Shown: in pieces, positions 17,729 to 26,177 of the stretch | Position numbering within the stretch: position 1 is the stretch's first letter | Layout: each line of letters opens with the position of its first letter | The notes under the pieces: model-generated | What the model was told of the DNA's origin: nothing | What the model saw: only the letters and a program-made list of their open reading frames with translations | Databases searched by the model: none | DNA from: Bacillus sp. FJAT-27445 | Lineage (GTDB): Bacteria; Bacillota; Bacilli; Bacillales; Cytobacillaceae | NCBI RefSeq assembly: GCF_001510665.1 | Contig: NZ_LMTI01000006.1 | Location: 57,384 to 121,383 of the forward strand | Length of the DNA: 64,000 bases | Reading direction: 5' to 3' | Translations under genes and position numbers: made by a program

Positions 17729-19174
17729 ATGCAGCAACTAAAAGTTCATTTTCCAAGTAAGGGTATCATTTTCATGCTTTTCTTCTTGATTGTTCCCGTT
17801 GTATTAACAGGGACTAGTGATCAGGCTTTGGAAAATAAGAATGTAATAGATGATATTTTGGTAAAGAAAATACCGGATCTTAATAAAACCGAAATAATAT
17901 ATGTTCAGGCTGATAAAAGTGCGGCTAAAAATGATATGACAGAACAACTACAAAAGGCTCTAAAGCTTGGAGCTGGAAAAGTTATCGTTTTGCCTTATGG
18001 CAGCTCATTTAAAATCAGCCGCTTAGTCGTACCCGACAATACCACGATAGTTGGGTATGGATCAAAACTATACAACGATAAAAAACATCAAACGCTTTTG
18101 AAAATTGGCAATGGAGTAAAGCTATATGGCATTGAGCTCCAGGGTGCAGGCAATAAAAAAGCAGATGCGAAGGGAGTCGGAATATCGATTCGGGGGGTAA
18201 ATGCAGCTAATTATGTCCAAAATATTGTTATAGAAGATTGCTTTATTCATGATGTTGGTTTTTATGGTGTTAAGGCTGAATTTGCAGATAATGTACGTAT
18301 TTCAAATACGGTTATCCGTGATGTTGGATTTGCTGGAGTAGGCGGATTGTCTGTCCGTAATATGCATATTAACAAGAGTCATATAAAATCAATCTCACCA
18401 GGAAACAAAGGCAATGCATACGGAGTCTTTTATTCGCGAAAGGGTGCTGAGAGTAACTTAAAGGCACACCCCAGGAGCACAAATAGTTCGGTTACTAACA
18501 GCATCATTGAGGACATTCCGTTGTGGGAGGCCCTTGACACCCATGGCGGAGAAAATATTACGTTTAACAATAATACAATACGAAATACAAAGGTTGGAAT
18601 TGCATTTGTAAACGCGACTGGAAACGGCAAGAAGGAACTGTTTGGTTCCCAGAAATGTACAGCGAAAGGCAATCGGATTGAAGGAACCGGCAAGGGATAT
18701 GGGATTGTAGTGGCTGGAACACCATCTGATTATAGTAGCGGCTGCACCATCGAAGGAAACCATTTAAAAGAGGCTGGCAAGCAGGGAAATAGTAACTCTG
18801 GTGCAATCCAGGCTTCCTATACGAGGGATTTGGTTATAAAAAATAATACATTGGTAAATTCCTACGCAAATGGCATCCACCTTTATACTCATAATAAGCA
18901 GTTTTCAATTACTGAAAACAGAGTGGAGGATGTCCAAGATTCCTTGTATAAGGCGCCTTCCGCCATTGCCTTCCGTTCTGGCAATAATGCCGGTACGATT
19001 GCTGGAAATAGTCTTATCAAAAAAAATGCAAAATTAAATCGCTACGTATCTATTCGTGGAATCAATATAACCACAAACACAAATATGAACCTGGTCATAG
19101 GCAAGAACACGAATAACTATGTTCTTCCTATAGCAGGAGGAACAGGTGACCATGTAAAGTACATTTCAAAATAA
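17729..19174 (+). CDS. Secreted right-handed beta-helix protein (pectate-lyase-like fold)
   Basis: The 481-residue protein has a signal peptide (hydrophobic run FMLFFLIVPVVLTG) followed by repeated short strands rich in N, G, I and V, such as IVIEDCFIHDVGFYGVKAE and NITFNNNTIRNTKVG. These are the parallel beta-helix (PbH1) repeats found in polysaccharide lyases and epimerases. No catalytic residues can be assigned with certainty. ATG 17729 follows AAGGAG by seven bases, and an in-frame ATG at 17702 lacks one. It lies a few kb from the polysaccharide locus and could act on carbohydrate, but that is inference. Confidence 0.85.
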   Translation: MQQLKVHFPSKGIIFMLFFLIVPVVLTGTSDQALENKNVIDDILVKKIPDLNKTEIIYVQADKSAAKNDMTEQLQKALKLGAGKVIVLPYGSSFKISRLVVPDNTTIVGYGSKLYNDKKHQTLLKIGNGVKLYGIELQGAGNKKADAKGVGISIRGVNAANYVQNIVIEDCFIHDVGFYGVKAEFADNVRISNTVIRDVGFAGVGGLSVRNMHINKSHIKSISPGNKGNAYGVFYSRKGAESNLKAHPRSTNSSVTNSIIEDIPLWEALDTHGGENITFNNNTIRNTKVGIAFVNATGNGKKELFGSQKCTAKGNRIEGTGKGYGIVVAGTPSDYSSGCTIEGNHLKEAGKQGNSNSGAIQASYTRDLVIKNNTLVNSYANGIHLYTHNKQFSITENRVEDVQDSLYKAPSAIAFRSGNNAGTIAGNSLIKKNAKLNRYVSIRGINITTNTNMNLVIGKNTNNYVLPIAGGTGDHVKYISK

Positions 19175-19215
19175 ACCTCTTACCAGGTTACATTTATAAG
19201 CCAGTCTATATAGGG

Positions 19216-19243
19216 AGTTACCGTAAAAAGGTAGCTACTTTTC
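19216..19243 (+). terminator. Probable terminator
   Basis: AGTTACC/GGTAGCT stem (one wobble) with an A-rich loop and a following T-rich tail. It lies about 40 bases after the beta-helix gene. Confidence 0.55.
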
Positions 19244-19394
19244 TATTGTTATTTTAATTCCAGTAAGTAAGTGTTACATGCGGTTTATTCCTCTTTTTGT
19301 TCTTTCCAGATAACACTAGGAGGATAGTTTAAACTAAATATCGAATACTTCTCTATAGGATATATTTAAAGCCGGATTGAAAAGAGAGGTAGCA

Positions 19395-20201
19395 ATGAAT
19401 AGGTATATCGAAATTAAGGAGGCCATCAACTATATCCAAACGCATCTGTATGATCAAATAACACTCGACAAATTGGCCAGCCATGTATCCTATAGCCCTT
19501 ATCATTTTAGCAGGATTTTTAAAGAAGAAACTGGCCTTCCGCCTCTATATTTTGTTTCCTCGATGCGTTTGCAGCGGGCAAAGGAGTTATTGCTAAACAC
19601 TAATATGAACGTCAGGGATATTAGTTTGGAAATCGGACAGCAAAGTTTAGGGACCTTTACGACCAGGTTTACGAAAAGTGTCGGCGTGACTCCCGCCAAT
19701 TTCCGGAATACCCAGAAGGAAGCGAAAAGCCTGCTGAACACCCTTGAGCGGCTGGATGGAAAAATGAAATTTCAACAACGTGTTGATAGCTCCTTAACCG
19801 TAAAAGGCACTGTCACAACAAATGAGGAGTTTGAAGGAGTAATTTTGGTCGGTTTATTTCCAAAGCCCATCCCTGAAGGACTTCCGCTTTATGGTACACT
19901 TCTTTTTTCGCTTGGTGAATTTCAGTTTCATAATGTAAAACCCGGACTTTATTATTTGTTCGCAACCTCGGTTCCATGGGGAATGGACGCGCAGTCCTTC
20001 CTGATTCCCCATACGACATTAAGGTATAAGCCAACAGGTCCCATATTGGTTAACGGGAATGATCAAGTCCCACACCAGGATTTTCACCTCCGCGCAGCCC
20101 AACTAGACGATCCCCCAATACTAATCTCGATTCCCAGATTAATGATCAACTTCCTTCAACGTGTAAAAGACAGCAATCGAAAAGAAATAAGAACATTCTG
20201 A
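19395..20201 (+). CDS. AraC family transcriptional regulator
   Basis: The 268-residue regulator has its DNA-binding domain at the N-terminus. Two helix-turn-helices cover residues 1-105 (LDKLASHVSYSPYHFSRIFKE, then DISLEIGQQSLGTFTTRFTK, then the signature GVTPANFRN). A C-terminal effector-like domain follows without a known motif. ATG 19395 follows AGAGAGG. Two VOC-family genes lie immediately downstream, so it may control them; spacing is consistent with separate or shared transcription. The ligand is unknown. Confidence 0.88.
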   Translation: MNRYIEIKEAINYIQTHLYDQITLDKLASHVSYSPYHFSRIFKEETGLPPLYFVSSMRLQRAKELLLNTNMNVRDISLEIGQQSLGTFTTRFTKSVGVTPANFRNTQKEAKSLLNTLERLDGKMKFQQRVDSSLTVKGTVTTNEEFEGVILVGLFPKPIPEGLPLYGTLLFSLGEFQFHNVKPGLYYLFATSVPWGMDAQSFLIPHTTLRYKPTGPILVNGNDQVPHQDFHLRAAQLDDPPILISIPRLMINFLQRVKDSNRKEIRTF

Positions 20202-20354
20202 CGGTGTTAATATGGGTATATAATTGCTCCAACTTTAAATTGAAAGGTGGGTAGAGGTAGACGAAACCCGGAGTCTAATAATGAAGGTAGATTTTTTACT
20301 CTAGTGAAGCAAACTCGAAACAGTATAAACACTGTAATGAAGGAGGTTGGAATA

Positions 20355-20738
20355 ATGTTTAACATAGTTGGGCAAATTATGCTTTATGTAAATGACCAGG
20401 ACGGGGCAGTGAAATTCTGGACGGAAAAGGCTGGATTTGTCGTAAAATCGGACGAGAATAACGGCCAGGGAATGAGGTGGATTGAAATCGCCCCGGCTAA
20501 TGATGTAGAAACAACCATTGTCCTCCACAACAAGGAACTAATTGCTAAAATGGAGCCTGAAATGAATCTTGGCACCCCTTCATTAATGTTCTTTACTGAT
20601 AATCTAGACAATTTATATGAGGGCTTATCATCGAAGAACGTTACCGTCGGGGAAATCGTAAATATGCCTTCAGGCAGGGTGTTCAACTTTGCAGATGATG
20701 AAAGCAATTATTTCGCTGTAATGGAGAAAACGAAGTAA
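20355..20738 (+). CDS. VOC family (glyoxalase/bleomycin-resistance fold) protein
   Basis: A 127-residue single VOC domain begins IVGQIMLYVNDQDGAVKFWT. It keeps the paired beta-alpha-beta-beta-beta units (second half LMFFTDNLDNLYEGLSSKNV and FADDESNYFAVME). Family members are metalloenzymes or binding proteins; several metal-ligand positions are not obvious here. The ATG has AGGAGG nine bases upstream. A second VOC gene follows after 33 bases, and the pair probably forms one transcript. Confidence 0.85.
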   Translation: MFNIVGQIMLYVNDQDGAVKFWTEKAGFVVKSDENNGQGMRWIEIAPANDVETTIVLHNKELIAKMEPEMNLGTPSLMFFTDNLDNLYEGLSSKNVTVGEIVNMPSGRVFNFADDESNYFAVMEKTK

Positions 20739-20771
20739 GCCCAATTTTTGAAAATAATGGAGGGATAAACA

Positions 20772-21185
20772 GTGGGAGCACAATCAAACCAAATTTTTGT
20801 TAACCTGCCAGTGAAAGACCTAAACAAATCGATGGAGTTTTACAAGCAAATTGGTTATGAATTCAACCCTCAATTCACCGATGAAAATGCAGCCTGTATG
20901 ATTATCGGCGAGAATATCTTTGCAATGTTACTTGTCCATCCCTTCTTCCAATCGTTTACGAAAAGGGAGCTGCCTGATGCAAACGAAACGACGGGAGTGA
21001 TTATCGCCCTTTCCGCTGAAAACAGGGAACAAGTGAACGAAATAGTCGATAAGGCTATAGCAGCCGGAGGCAAAGAGGCAAGCGAGCCACATGACCAAGG
21101 TTTCATGTACTACAGGAGCTATCAGGATCCTGATGGACATTATTGGGAGATCATGTACATGGATCACAATGCCGTTAATGGTTAA
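20772..21185 (+). CDS. VOC family protein
   Basis: A 137-residue VOC protein begins NQIFVNLPVKDLNKSMEFYK. The C-terminal DPDGHYWEIMYMD contains the H and E often used as metal ligands in this superfamily, and the layout matches the YaeR/lactoylglutathione-lyase-like group. The GTG start follows GGAGGG. It is the second gene of a VOC pair downstream of the AraC-type regulator; a joint role in detoxification is possible but not shown by sequence. Confidence 0.87.
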   Translation: MGAQSNQIFVNLPVKDLNKSMEFYKQIGYEFNPQFTDENAACMIIGENIFAMLLVHPFFQSFTKRELPDANETTGVIIALSAENREQVNEIVDKAIAAGGKEASEPHDQGFMYYRSYQDPDGHYWEIMYMDHNAVNG

Positions 21186-21251
21186 GAAGGTTAAAATGAG
21201 GAGTGAGGCAGAGGATACGTCCCCTGCTTCATTGCTTTTCTTAAAAAATGA

Positions 21252-21280
21252 AAGAATCCCCACGACTGCTGGAGATTCTT
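21252..21280. terminator. Bidirectional terminator
   Basis: AAGAATCCCC pairs with GGAGATTCTT (one mismatch) and is followed by TTTTTATTTATTT on the plus strand; an A/T-rich tract lies on the other side. It is shared by the convergent VOC and secreted-protein genes. Confidence 0.8.
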
Positions 21281-21286
21281 TTTTAT

Positions 21287-21931
21287 TTATTTAAACTTAT
21301 CCGGAAATTGCTTCACAACTCCTGCAGATATAGTGTCCGCCATTAGAATAATATGTGAGACCCCGTCGTCAATTGAAACAATTCGTGCGTTCCAATCTTT
21401 TACTAAGCTTGCCGATAAATCATTAGTCACGAATTGCAGATGCTTATACAGTAGATTTTTTAGGTCTTGATTTTTCAAGTAGGGGTTGGCGCCGCTAAGG
21501 AATGCCGCAATTTGATCAGCATTTCTATACCATACTTTGTTAAGCTGATTCACCAAGGCTTGATTTCCAGTTTTAGCCGCATCTACAATCTTTCCGGCAA
21601 TAATGATGTGCTCCTTTAGCAAAGTTGTAAGTTTGTTCCCGGCTTCCGTTCCGTATATCGGCTTTATAGCATTGCCGATATCCTCCTGATTCTTCAGAAG
21701 CCTGGCCAGTACCTGCTGTTGATCCACTGCTCCTCTTGTTGTGGCGCTAGAAATATAATTGCTTGTCCACAAGACATGATCAATCCAAAGTCTCCTGAAT
21801 TGATTTTCAAACTCTACTTGGGATTGGCTTATGGTATGTGCCTGCGGTTCAGCGTATGTGCTGATTGGTCCAACCGCCATGTTTAGAGGAAATAACAAAA
21901 TAGTTACCATCAACAATAATTTCTTCATCAA
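21287..21931 (-). CDS. Secreted helical protein of unknown function
   Basis: The 214-residue protein has a clear signal peptide (MMKKLLLMVTILLFPLNMA, likely cut after about residue 27). The rest is predicted almost entirely helical (for example FRRLWIDHVLWTSNYISSATT, VDQQQVLARLLKNQEDIGNAI). Similar exported helical proteins are common in Bacillus and often have misleading names; I assign no function. It is a single gene with an AGGAG ribosome site, convergent with the VOC pair. Confidence 0.8.
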   Translation of the reverse strand: MMKKLLLMVTILLFPLNMAVGPISTYAEPQAHTISQSQVEFENQFRRLWIDHVLWTSNYISSATTRGAVDQQQVLARLLKNQEDIGNAIKPIYGTEAGNKLTTLLKEHIIIAGKIVDAAKTGNQALVNQLNKVWYRNADQIAAFLSGANPYLKNQDLKNLLYKHLQFVTNDLSASLVKDWNARIVSIDDGVSHIILMADTISAGVVKQFPDKFK

Positions 21932-22065
21932 ACCTTCTCCTTCCAGTGTAAAAAAAGTACCCTCTTTATTATTCCTAAATAAGTTCTACTTATCCTGAAC
22001 CCTGGATTAGTAGGGTAGACTGAATGGAGATTGTTGCTTTGCTATATATGGCTTTGTTCGTGAAT

Positions 22066-22200
22066 GCTGATAAACCGCTTATTACCGCTGATAAAATAGT
22101 TCCGTTTGCTGATAAAGTCCTCGCAAATGCTGATAAATGAGCCGCAACCGCTGATAAACAGGTAAAATCCGCTGATAAACAGACCACACCCGCTGATACG
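22066..22200. repeat. Seven-copy 21-bp-period array, core GCTGATAAA
   Basis: The 9-mer GCTGATAAA begins at 22066, 22087, 22108, 22129, 22150, 22171 and (variant GCTGATACG) 22192, exactly 21 bp apart each time. The 12-bp intervals are variable. On the minus strand all three frames are open through the array and give 7-residue repeats, which explains several artefactual ORFs. A GC-rich tail follows (22200-22300) that shares AACTGCCAGCAAGG with the array at 28020. It makes up most of the 443-bp gap 21932-22374. Confidence 0.9.
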
Positions 22201-22324
22201 CAGCCAGGGTTCCTCTTCGGAGCTTAGCATCCGACCGGGCCTTTTGGTTACCCAACTGCCAGCAAGGCTGAACGGCAAGGCCACTTCCGGGCTTCACCCC
22301 GCCAAAGACCCCAAAAACCACAAA

Positions 22325-22363
22325 AAAACCCTACTTCAACAAACCTCGTTAAAGTAGGGTTTT
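22325..22363 (-). terminator. Rho-independent terminator
   Basis: AAAACCCTACTT and AAGTAGGGTTTT form a 12-bp stem; read on the minus strand it ends in T7. It terminates the GT2/WecG transcript. Confidence 0.9.
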
Positions 22364-22374
22364 CTCATTAATAA

Positions 22375-23625
22375 TTACATTCCAGTTGGTGGTGCCTGCA
22401 TATCATCAATCTCAATCCCGCGCGAGTGCTTTGTCGGGTTCCAGCTCTTATTCTTAAACGTCAACAAGCTCCACACAAACAATGGAATATAGCTCAAGTT
22501 AAACAGGAACATGCTGATAAAGCTCCACACAAAGTTGACCTTTTGCAGTGAATCCTTCGAAATCGTAAACGCAACATAGAACAATTGGAACCCGAGCATT
22601 GTCACCCAAATATACCACGGCACAATTGGGTTGAACCAGCCTGCATCCATAAAGATGGACAAATATATCACAATACCAGTCAATGTATTAAGCACGATCT
22701 TACCAGGGTTCAGCAAGTACAGTACCCCGTCAAACGCCTTAATATCCAACCGGGACACACTTCTCCAAAGCAGCTTCGGCGTATACTTGAAGCACACATC
22801 CCAGTGGCCGCGCGCCCAACGTAGACGCTGTACACACGAAGCAACAAAGCTTTGCGGCTTTTCATCAAATACCCGAGCGAAGTGGCACCAATGCGCTTTT
22901 ACCCCGCGAAGCAGGCATTGCATTGTAAACTCAAGGTCTTCCGTCAACGAACGTGCAGACCAGCCGACTTCATTAAAAAGCTTCGTTTCGACAACGAAAC
23001 CAGTCCCGCCGACCGCATTCCCAAGACCGATGTGGCTCTTTGCCAGCTGCCAAGCCCTGTTCATGTAAAAATAACTTGCCGCATATGACAGGCTGACCCA
23101 GTTGTCGTTCGGGTTTTTCGAATCCAGGTAGCATTGAATCAAGCGGTGGCCCGCATGCAAATGATTGTTCATTTCAGTCAAAAAGTTCGGGGAAACAAGG
23201 TTATCCGCGTCAAAAAACGAAATTCCGTCAAAATCCGTTACCAAGCGGTCGCCATACGCATCCACCGCATACTTAATCGCATACGGCTTCCCTTTTGGCT
23301 CGCCAGGAAGATAAGTGTGCTCAAGCACATTTGCGCCCAATTCGCGCGCAATCTTCGCGGTATTGTCATCACAGTTATCCGCGATGACGCAAATTTCATA
23401 CAGCTCTTTCGGATAGTCCAGCGACTTCAGGTTTTTCACAAGCTGCCCAATCACGCTTTCCTCATTATGGGCCGCAACCAATAGAAGGAACCGTTTCGAT
23501 GGCGCGAATTCCTTTAACTTGTTTGGCTTTTTGAACCCCCAGAAGCTGATTACAAGCCAGTACGTCCAGAAAAATAACAGGATATATTGTAAAGTATCAA
23601 TGATGTAAGATACCGATGTTGTCAT
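22375..23625 (-). CDS. Processive family 2 glycosyltransferase (polysaccharide synthase-like)
   Basis: This is a 416-residue membrane GT2 enzyme. An N-terminal helix precedes the GT-A domain, which has VAAHNEESVI (nucleotide site), FFDADN (DxD metal motif), SLTEDLEF (TED acceptor/catalytic base) and QRLRWARGHW (QxxRW product-binding motif). Three to four membrane helices follow. The D, D, D, QxxRW set is that of processive synthases such as PgaC and HasA, so it probably polymerises and extrudes a beta-linked polysaccharide. It overlaps the wecG-like gene by 4 bases, giving a two-gene operon divergent from wecB. Confidence 0.9.
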   Translation of the reverse strand: MTTSVSYIIDTLQYILLFFWTYWLVISFWGFKKPNKLKEFAPSKRFLLLVAAHNEESVIGQLVKNLKSLDYPKELYEICVIADNCDDNTAKIARELGANVLEHTYLPGEPKGKPYAIKYAVDAYGDRLVTDFDGISFFDADNLVSPNFLTEMNNHLHAGHRLIQCYLDSKNPNDNWVSLSYAASYFYMNRAWQLAKSHIGLGNAVGGTGFVVETKLFNEVGWSARSLTEDLEFTMQCLLRGVKAHWCHFARVFDEKPQSFVASCVQRLRWARGHWDVCFKYTPKLLWRSVSRLDIKAFDGVLYLLNPGKIVLNTLTGIVIYLSIFMDAGWFNPIVPWYIWVTMLGFQLFYVAFTISKDSLQKVNFVWSFISMFLFNLSYIPLFVWSLLTFKNKSWNPTKHSRGIEIDDMQAPPTGM

Positions 23626-24461
23626 TGTGAACTCCTCTCAACCGTCTTTTCATGTATTTTGCGGGCATTCGCCTTGAACAGTTCGCTTTCCCACCTGTGA
23701 AACAAGATTTTCCAGGGAATGACAGGCACTGTTCGCTTTTTTTGCATTGCTGCCGTGAGCACCTTCCAACCAAATGAAAAAAGGTGCAGTGTTTTTTTTA
23801 TTCGTAAAGGATTTACTAGAATCCGGTAAGCCCATTCCAGGCCCGTTTTTTGAAAAAATAACGGAGCCCGCTTTTCGTTTCCGGAAATCACGTCAAAGCT
23901 TCCGCCGACGCCCATCACGACTTTTGCATTCAGCCGGGGCTTATAGGCATGGATGAACGCATCCTGGCTCGGAAAGCCCATGCCGACGAAAAGGAGATCG
24001 GGTGCGAAATCATTGATTCGCCGTACAATCCCGTCCTCTTCCTCTTCGGAAAAATAGCCATGATGATAGGCAAACGAAAACTCCGGGAAGCCAGCTGCCA
24101 GCTTGCTTGCCGCGGAGTGGACGGTTCGTTCACGGGAACCAAGCAGGAAAACCCGCATTGGTTTGCCCTTATTCGCTTTTAATAGCGACCAAAGCAAATC
24201 ATAGCCTGTCACACGCTCTTTAAGCGGCGTACCAGCAAGTTTGCTTGCCACCAGAATGCCTGCGCCGTCTGGTGTTAAAAGGTCCGCCTCATTTGCTAAG
24301 TGTTTCAACTGTGGATCTCGCAGGACCTTGCCAGCAATTTCAGCATTCACAGTCATCACATGGAAGGGACCAGTGCCGGGGGCCGCCAGTCTTTTGGAAA
24401 TAAACTCAGTTGTCTCCGAAAAATCCTTGTCGGAAATCTCTAATGAAAAAATCCACGTCAA
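23622..24461 (-). CDS. WecG/TagA/CpsF family glycosyltransferase (GT26)
   Basis: This is a 279-residue member of the family that transfers N-acetylmannosamine or related sugars to undecaprenyl-PP-GlcNAc. Hallmarks are TVNAEIAGKVL, ADLLTPDGAGIL with the family aspartate, LLFVGMGFPSQD and MGVGGSFDVISGNEKRAP. The TTG start lies about nine bases after GGGGG. It overlaps the processive GT2 gene and diverges from wecB, whose product makes the UDP-ManNAc donor. The locus could therefore make a ManNAc-containing surface glycan or teichoic-acid linkage unit. Confidence 0.9.
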   Translation of the reverse strand: MTWIFSLEISDKDFSETTEFISKRLAAPGTGPFHVMTVNAEIAGKVLRDPQLKHLANEADLLTPDGAGILVASKLAGTPLKERVTGYDLLWSLLKANKGKPMRVFLLGSRERTVHSAASKLAAGFPEFSFAYHHGYFSEEEEDGIVRRINDFAPDLLFVGMGFPSQDAFIHAYKPRLNAKVVMGVGGSFDVISGNEKRAPLFFQKTGLEWAYRILVNPLRIKKTLHLFSFGWKVLTAAMQKKRTVPVIPWKILFHRWESELFKANARKIHEKTVERSSQ

Positions 24462-24643
24462 TCGAACGACCCCCTTTACAATCTATTTTTGTTTTGAAAA
24501 TTCAAACGAATTAGGTCTATTGGACGATGAATAACAAATTACATTATATTACGATATCAAAATAAAAAACAATGGATTTGTTTCCACTCAGGGTAATTAC
24601 TGTAAAATAAAGCGTTTTCATAATATTTTCCGTAAATTTTCTG

Positions 24644-24670
24644 TTACAAGGTTGTAAATTTTGTTATACT
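24644..24670 (+). promoter_or_regulatory. Probable promoter of wecB operon
   Basis: TATACT (24665-24670) is preceded by TG one base upstream, forming an extended -10 element; TTACAA at 24644 is a possible -35 with a 15-bp spacer. It is placed about 150 bp before the wecB start, leaving a long leader. Confidence 0.45.
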
Positions 24671-24691
24671 TAAAAAATAATGTAATGGGAA

Positions 24692-24768
24692 AGAATGCTC
24701 ATACACCTCCCGGCAACATGTCTGGGTGGAAAGTATGAATTGCAAGGGTTCAGTTGAAACTAAACCGG
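24692..24768 (+). promoter_or_regulatory. Structured leader RNA candidate upstream of wecB
   Basis: A long hairpin can form: CATAC pairs with GTATG, enclosing CCTCCCGG paired with CTGGGTGG (about 24698-24737). A second stem-loop follows (GGTTCAGT / ACTAAACC, 24748-24768). No riboswitch consensus is recognised. It fills much of the 350-bp gap between the divergent genes. Confidence 0.4.
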
Positions 24769-24817
24769 AATGCGGGCTACCGTACTGGGGAAAATTTCAT
24801 TGAGTGGAGAGATGGAG

Positions 24818-25987
24818 TTGTCAAAAGAGAAGCTGAAGATTATGACTGTTTTCGGAACAAGGCCGGAAGCGATTAAAATGGCGCCACTGGTAAAAGAACT
24901 GGAAAGCAATGCGGACATCGAATCAATCGTGACCGTAACGGCGCAACACCGCCAAATGCTCGACCAGGTAATGGACATTTTCAAAATAACCCCGAACCAT
25001 GACCTTAATATAATGAAGGAACGCCAAACTCTGGCCGGCGTCACGGTGCGCGCATTGGAAGGATTGGATTCCGTTTTTCGGGAAACAAAGCCGGATATGG
25101 TGCTTGTCCATGGCGATACATCGACAACATTCGTCGCAAGCCTCGCCGCTTTTTACAATCAAATCCCGATTGGCCATGTCGAAGCGGGCCTAAGGACGTG
25201 GGACAAATATTCCCCGTACCCGGAGGAAATGAACAGGCAGCTGACCGGCATGATGGCGGATTTGCACTTTTCGCCGACCCTCCAGTCAAGAAAAAACCTG
25301 ACAGATGAAAACAAGAATACAGATTACATCTTCGTCACCGGCAATACAGCCATTGATGCATTGAAAACGACTGTAAAAGAATCATACACCCACCCGGTCC
25401 TAGAAAAACTGGGTTCCGACAAACTTGTCCTGATGACCGCCCACCGGCGTGAAAATCTTGGCGAACCGATGGAAAACATGTTCCGTGCAATCAGCAGGCT
25501 GGTTGCCGAGCATAACGATATCCAGGTCGTCTACCCTATCCATATGAATCCGGTTGTCCGGGAAATCGCGAACAGGATCTTGGGGGACAATCCCCGCATT
25601 CATTTAATCGAGCCGCTCGATGTCATTGATTTTCATAATCTTGCGGCGCGGGCGTACCTCATCTTGACTGATTCCGGCGGGGTGCAGGAGGAGGCACCTT
25701 CATTGGGAGTGCCAGTCCTCGTGCTGCGTGATACGACCGAGAGGCCTGAAGGAGTGAAGGCAGGCACATTAAAGCTCGCCGGAACGGACGAACTCACTAT
25801 CTACCGCCTCGCGAATGAATTGCTGTCGGATGAAGAACTCCATCAGCAAATGGCCAAAGCCTCGAACCCGTATGGAGATGGACACGCCTCTGCACGGATC
25901 GTCGAAGCGATTCTTTATTATTTCAAGCTAAGGGACCAACGGCCGGAAGACTTTTTTGTAAAAAATGCACAAGCTCAGCCTTTGTAA
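24818..25987 (+). CDS. wecB: UDP-N-acetylglucosamine 2-epimerase
   Basis: This enzyme of about 389 residues interconverts UDP-GlcNAc and UDP-ManNAc in the cytoplasm. Signatures are KIMTVFGTRPEAIKMAPLV, the conserved VHGDTSTTF, HVEAGLRT and PYPEEMNR, then LMTAHRRENLGEPM and LTDSGGVQEEAPSLG-type C-terminal nucleotide site. It is full length. Starts at 24770, 24812 and 24818 are in frame; GGAG lies eight bases before TTG 24818 but only two before ATG 24812, so I choose TTG. It is divergent from the WecG-like gene and followed by a glycanase. It supplies donor sugar for the WecG-type transferase. Confidence 0.93.
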   Translation: MSKEKLKIMTVFGTRPEAIKMAPLVKELESNADIESIVTVTAQHRQMLDQVMDIFKITPNHDLNIMKERQTLAGVTVRALEGLDSVFRETKPDMVLVHGDTSTTFVASLAAFYNQIPIGHVEAGLRTWDKYSPYPEEMNRQLTGMMADLHFSPTLQSRKNLTDENKNTDYIFVTGNTAIDALKTTVKESYTHPVLEKLGSDKLVLMTAHRRENLGEPMENMFRAISRLVAEHNDIQVVYPIHMNPVVREIANRILGDNPRIHLIEPLDVIDFHNLAARAYLILTDSGGVQEEAPSLGVPVLVLRDTTERPEGVKAGTLKLAGTDELTIYRLANELLSDEELHQQMAKASNPYGDGHASARIVEAILYYFKLRDQRPEDFFVKNAQAQPL

Positions 25988-25993
25988 ATTTGC

Positions 25994-26110
25994 CTGTTGA
26001 TTTCCGCTCCCGGCGCATGCTGGCGAGCGGGCGAATCCTGGAGCCACGGTGCCATAAGTGCCCTAACCGAATCTGGCTGGGAACTAGCGCCTACCGCTCC
26101 AAATCAACAG
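25994..26110. repeat. 117-bp GC-rich element with 10-bp terminal inverted repeats
   Basis: CTGTTGATTT (25994-26003) and AAATCAACAG (26101-26110) are perfect inverted ends, followed inward by CCGCTCC/GGAGCGG-like bases. It appears to be a short, internally diverged member of the GC-rich Bacillaceae-type interspersed repeats also found at 49538 and 62834. There is no coding sequence. Confidence 0.65.
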
Positions 26111-26177
26111 TCGTATGAAATAAATAAAGCGCTACTAGAGAGAAACAATCTTGCTTCTATGGGGAGAGCATAATTTA

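Noticed and set aside
21990-22321. Three minus-strand ORFs of 65-80 codons
   Set aside because: They are frames of the 21-bp array, all mutually overlapping, without a ribosome site.
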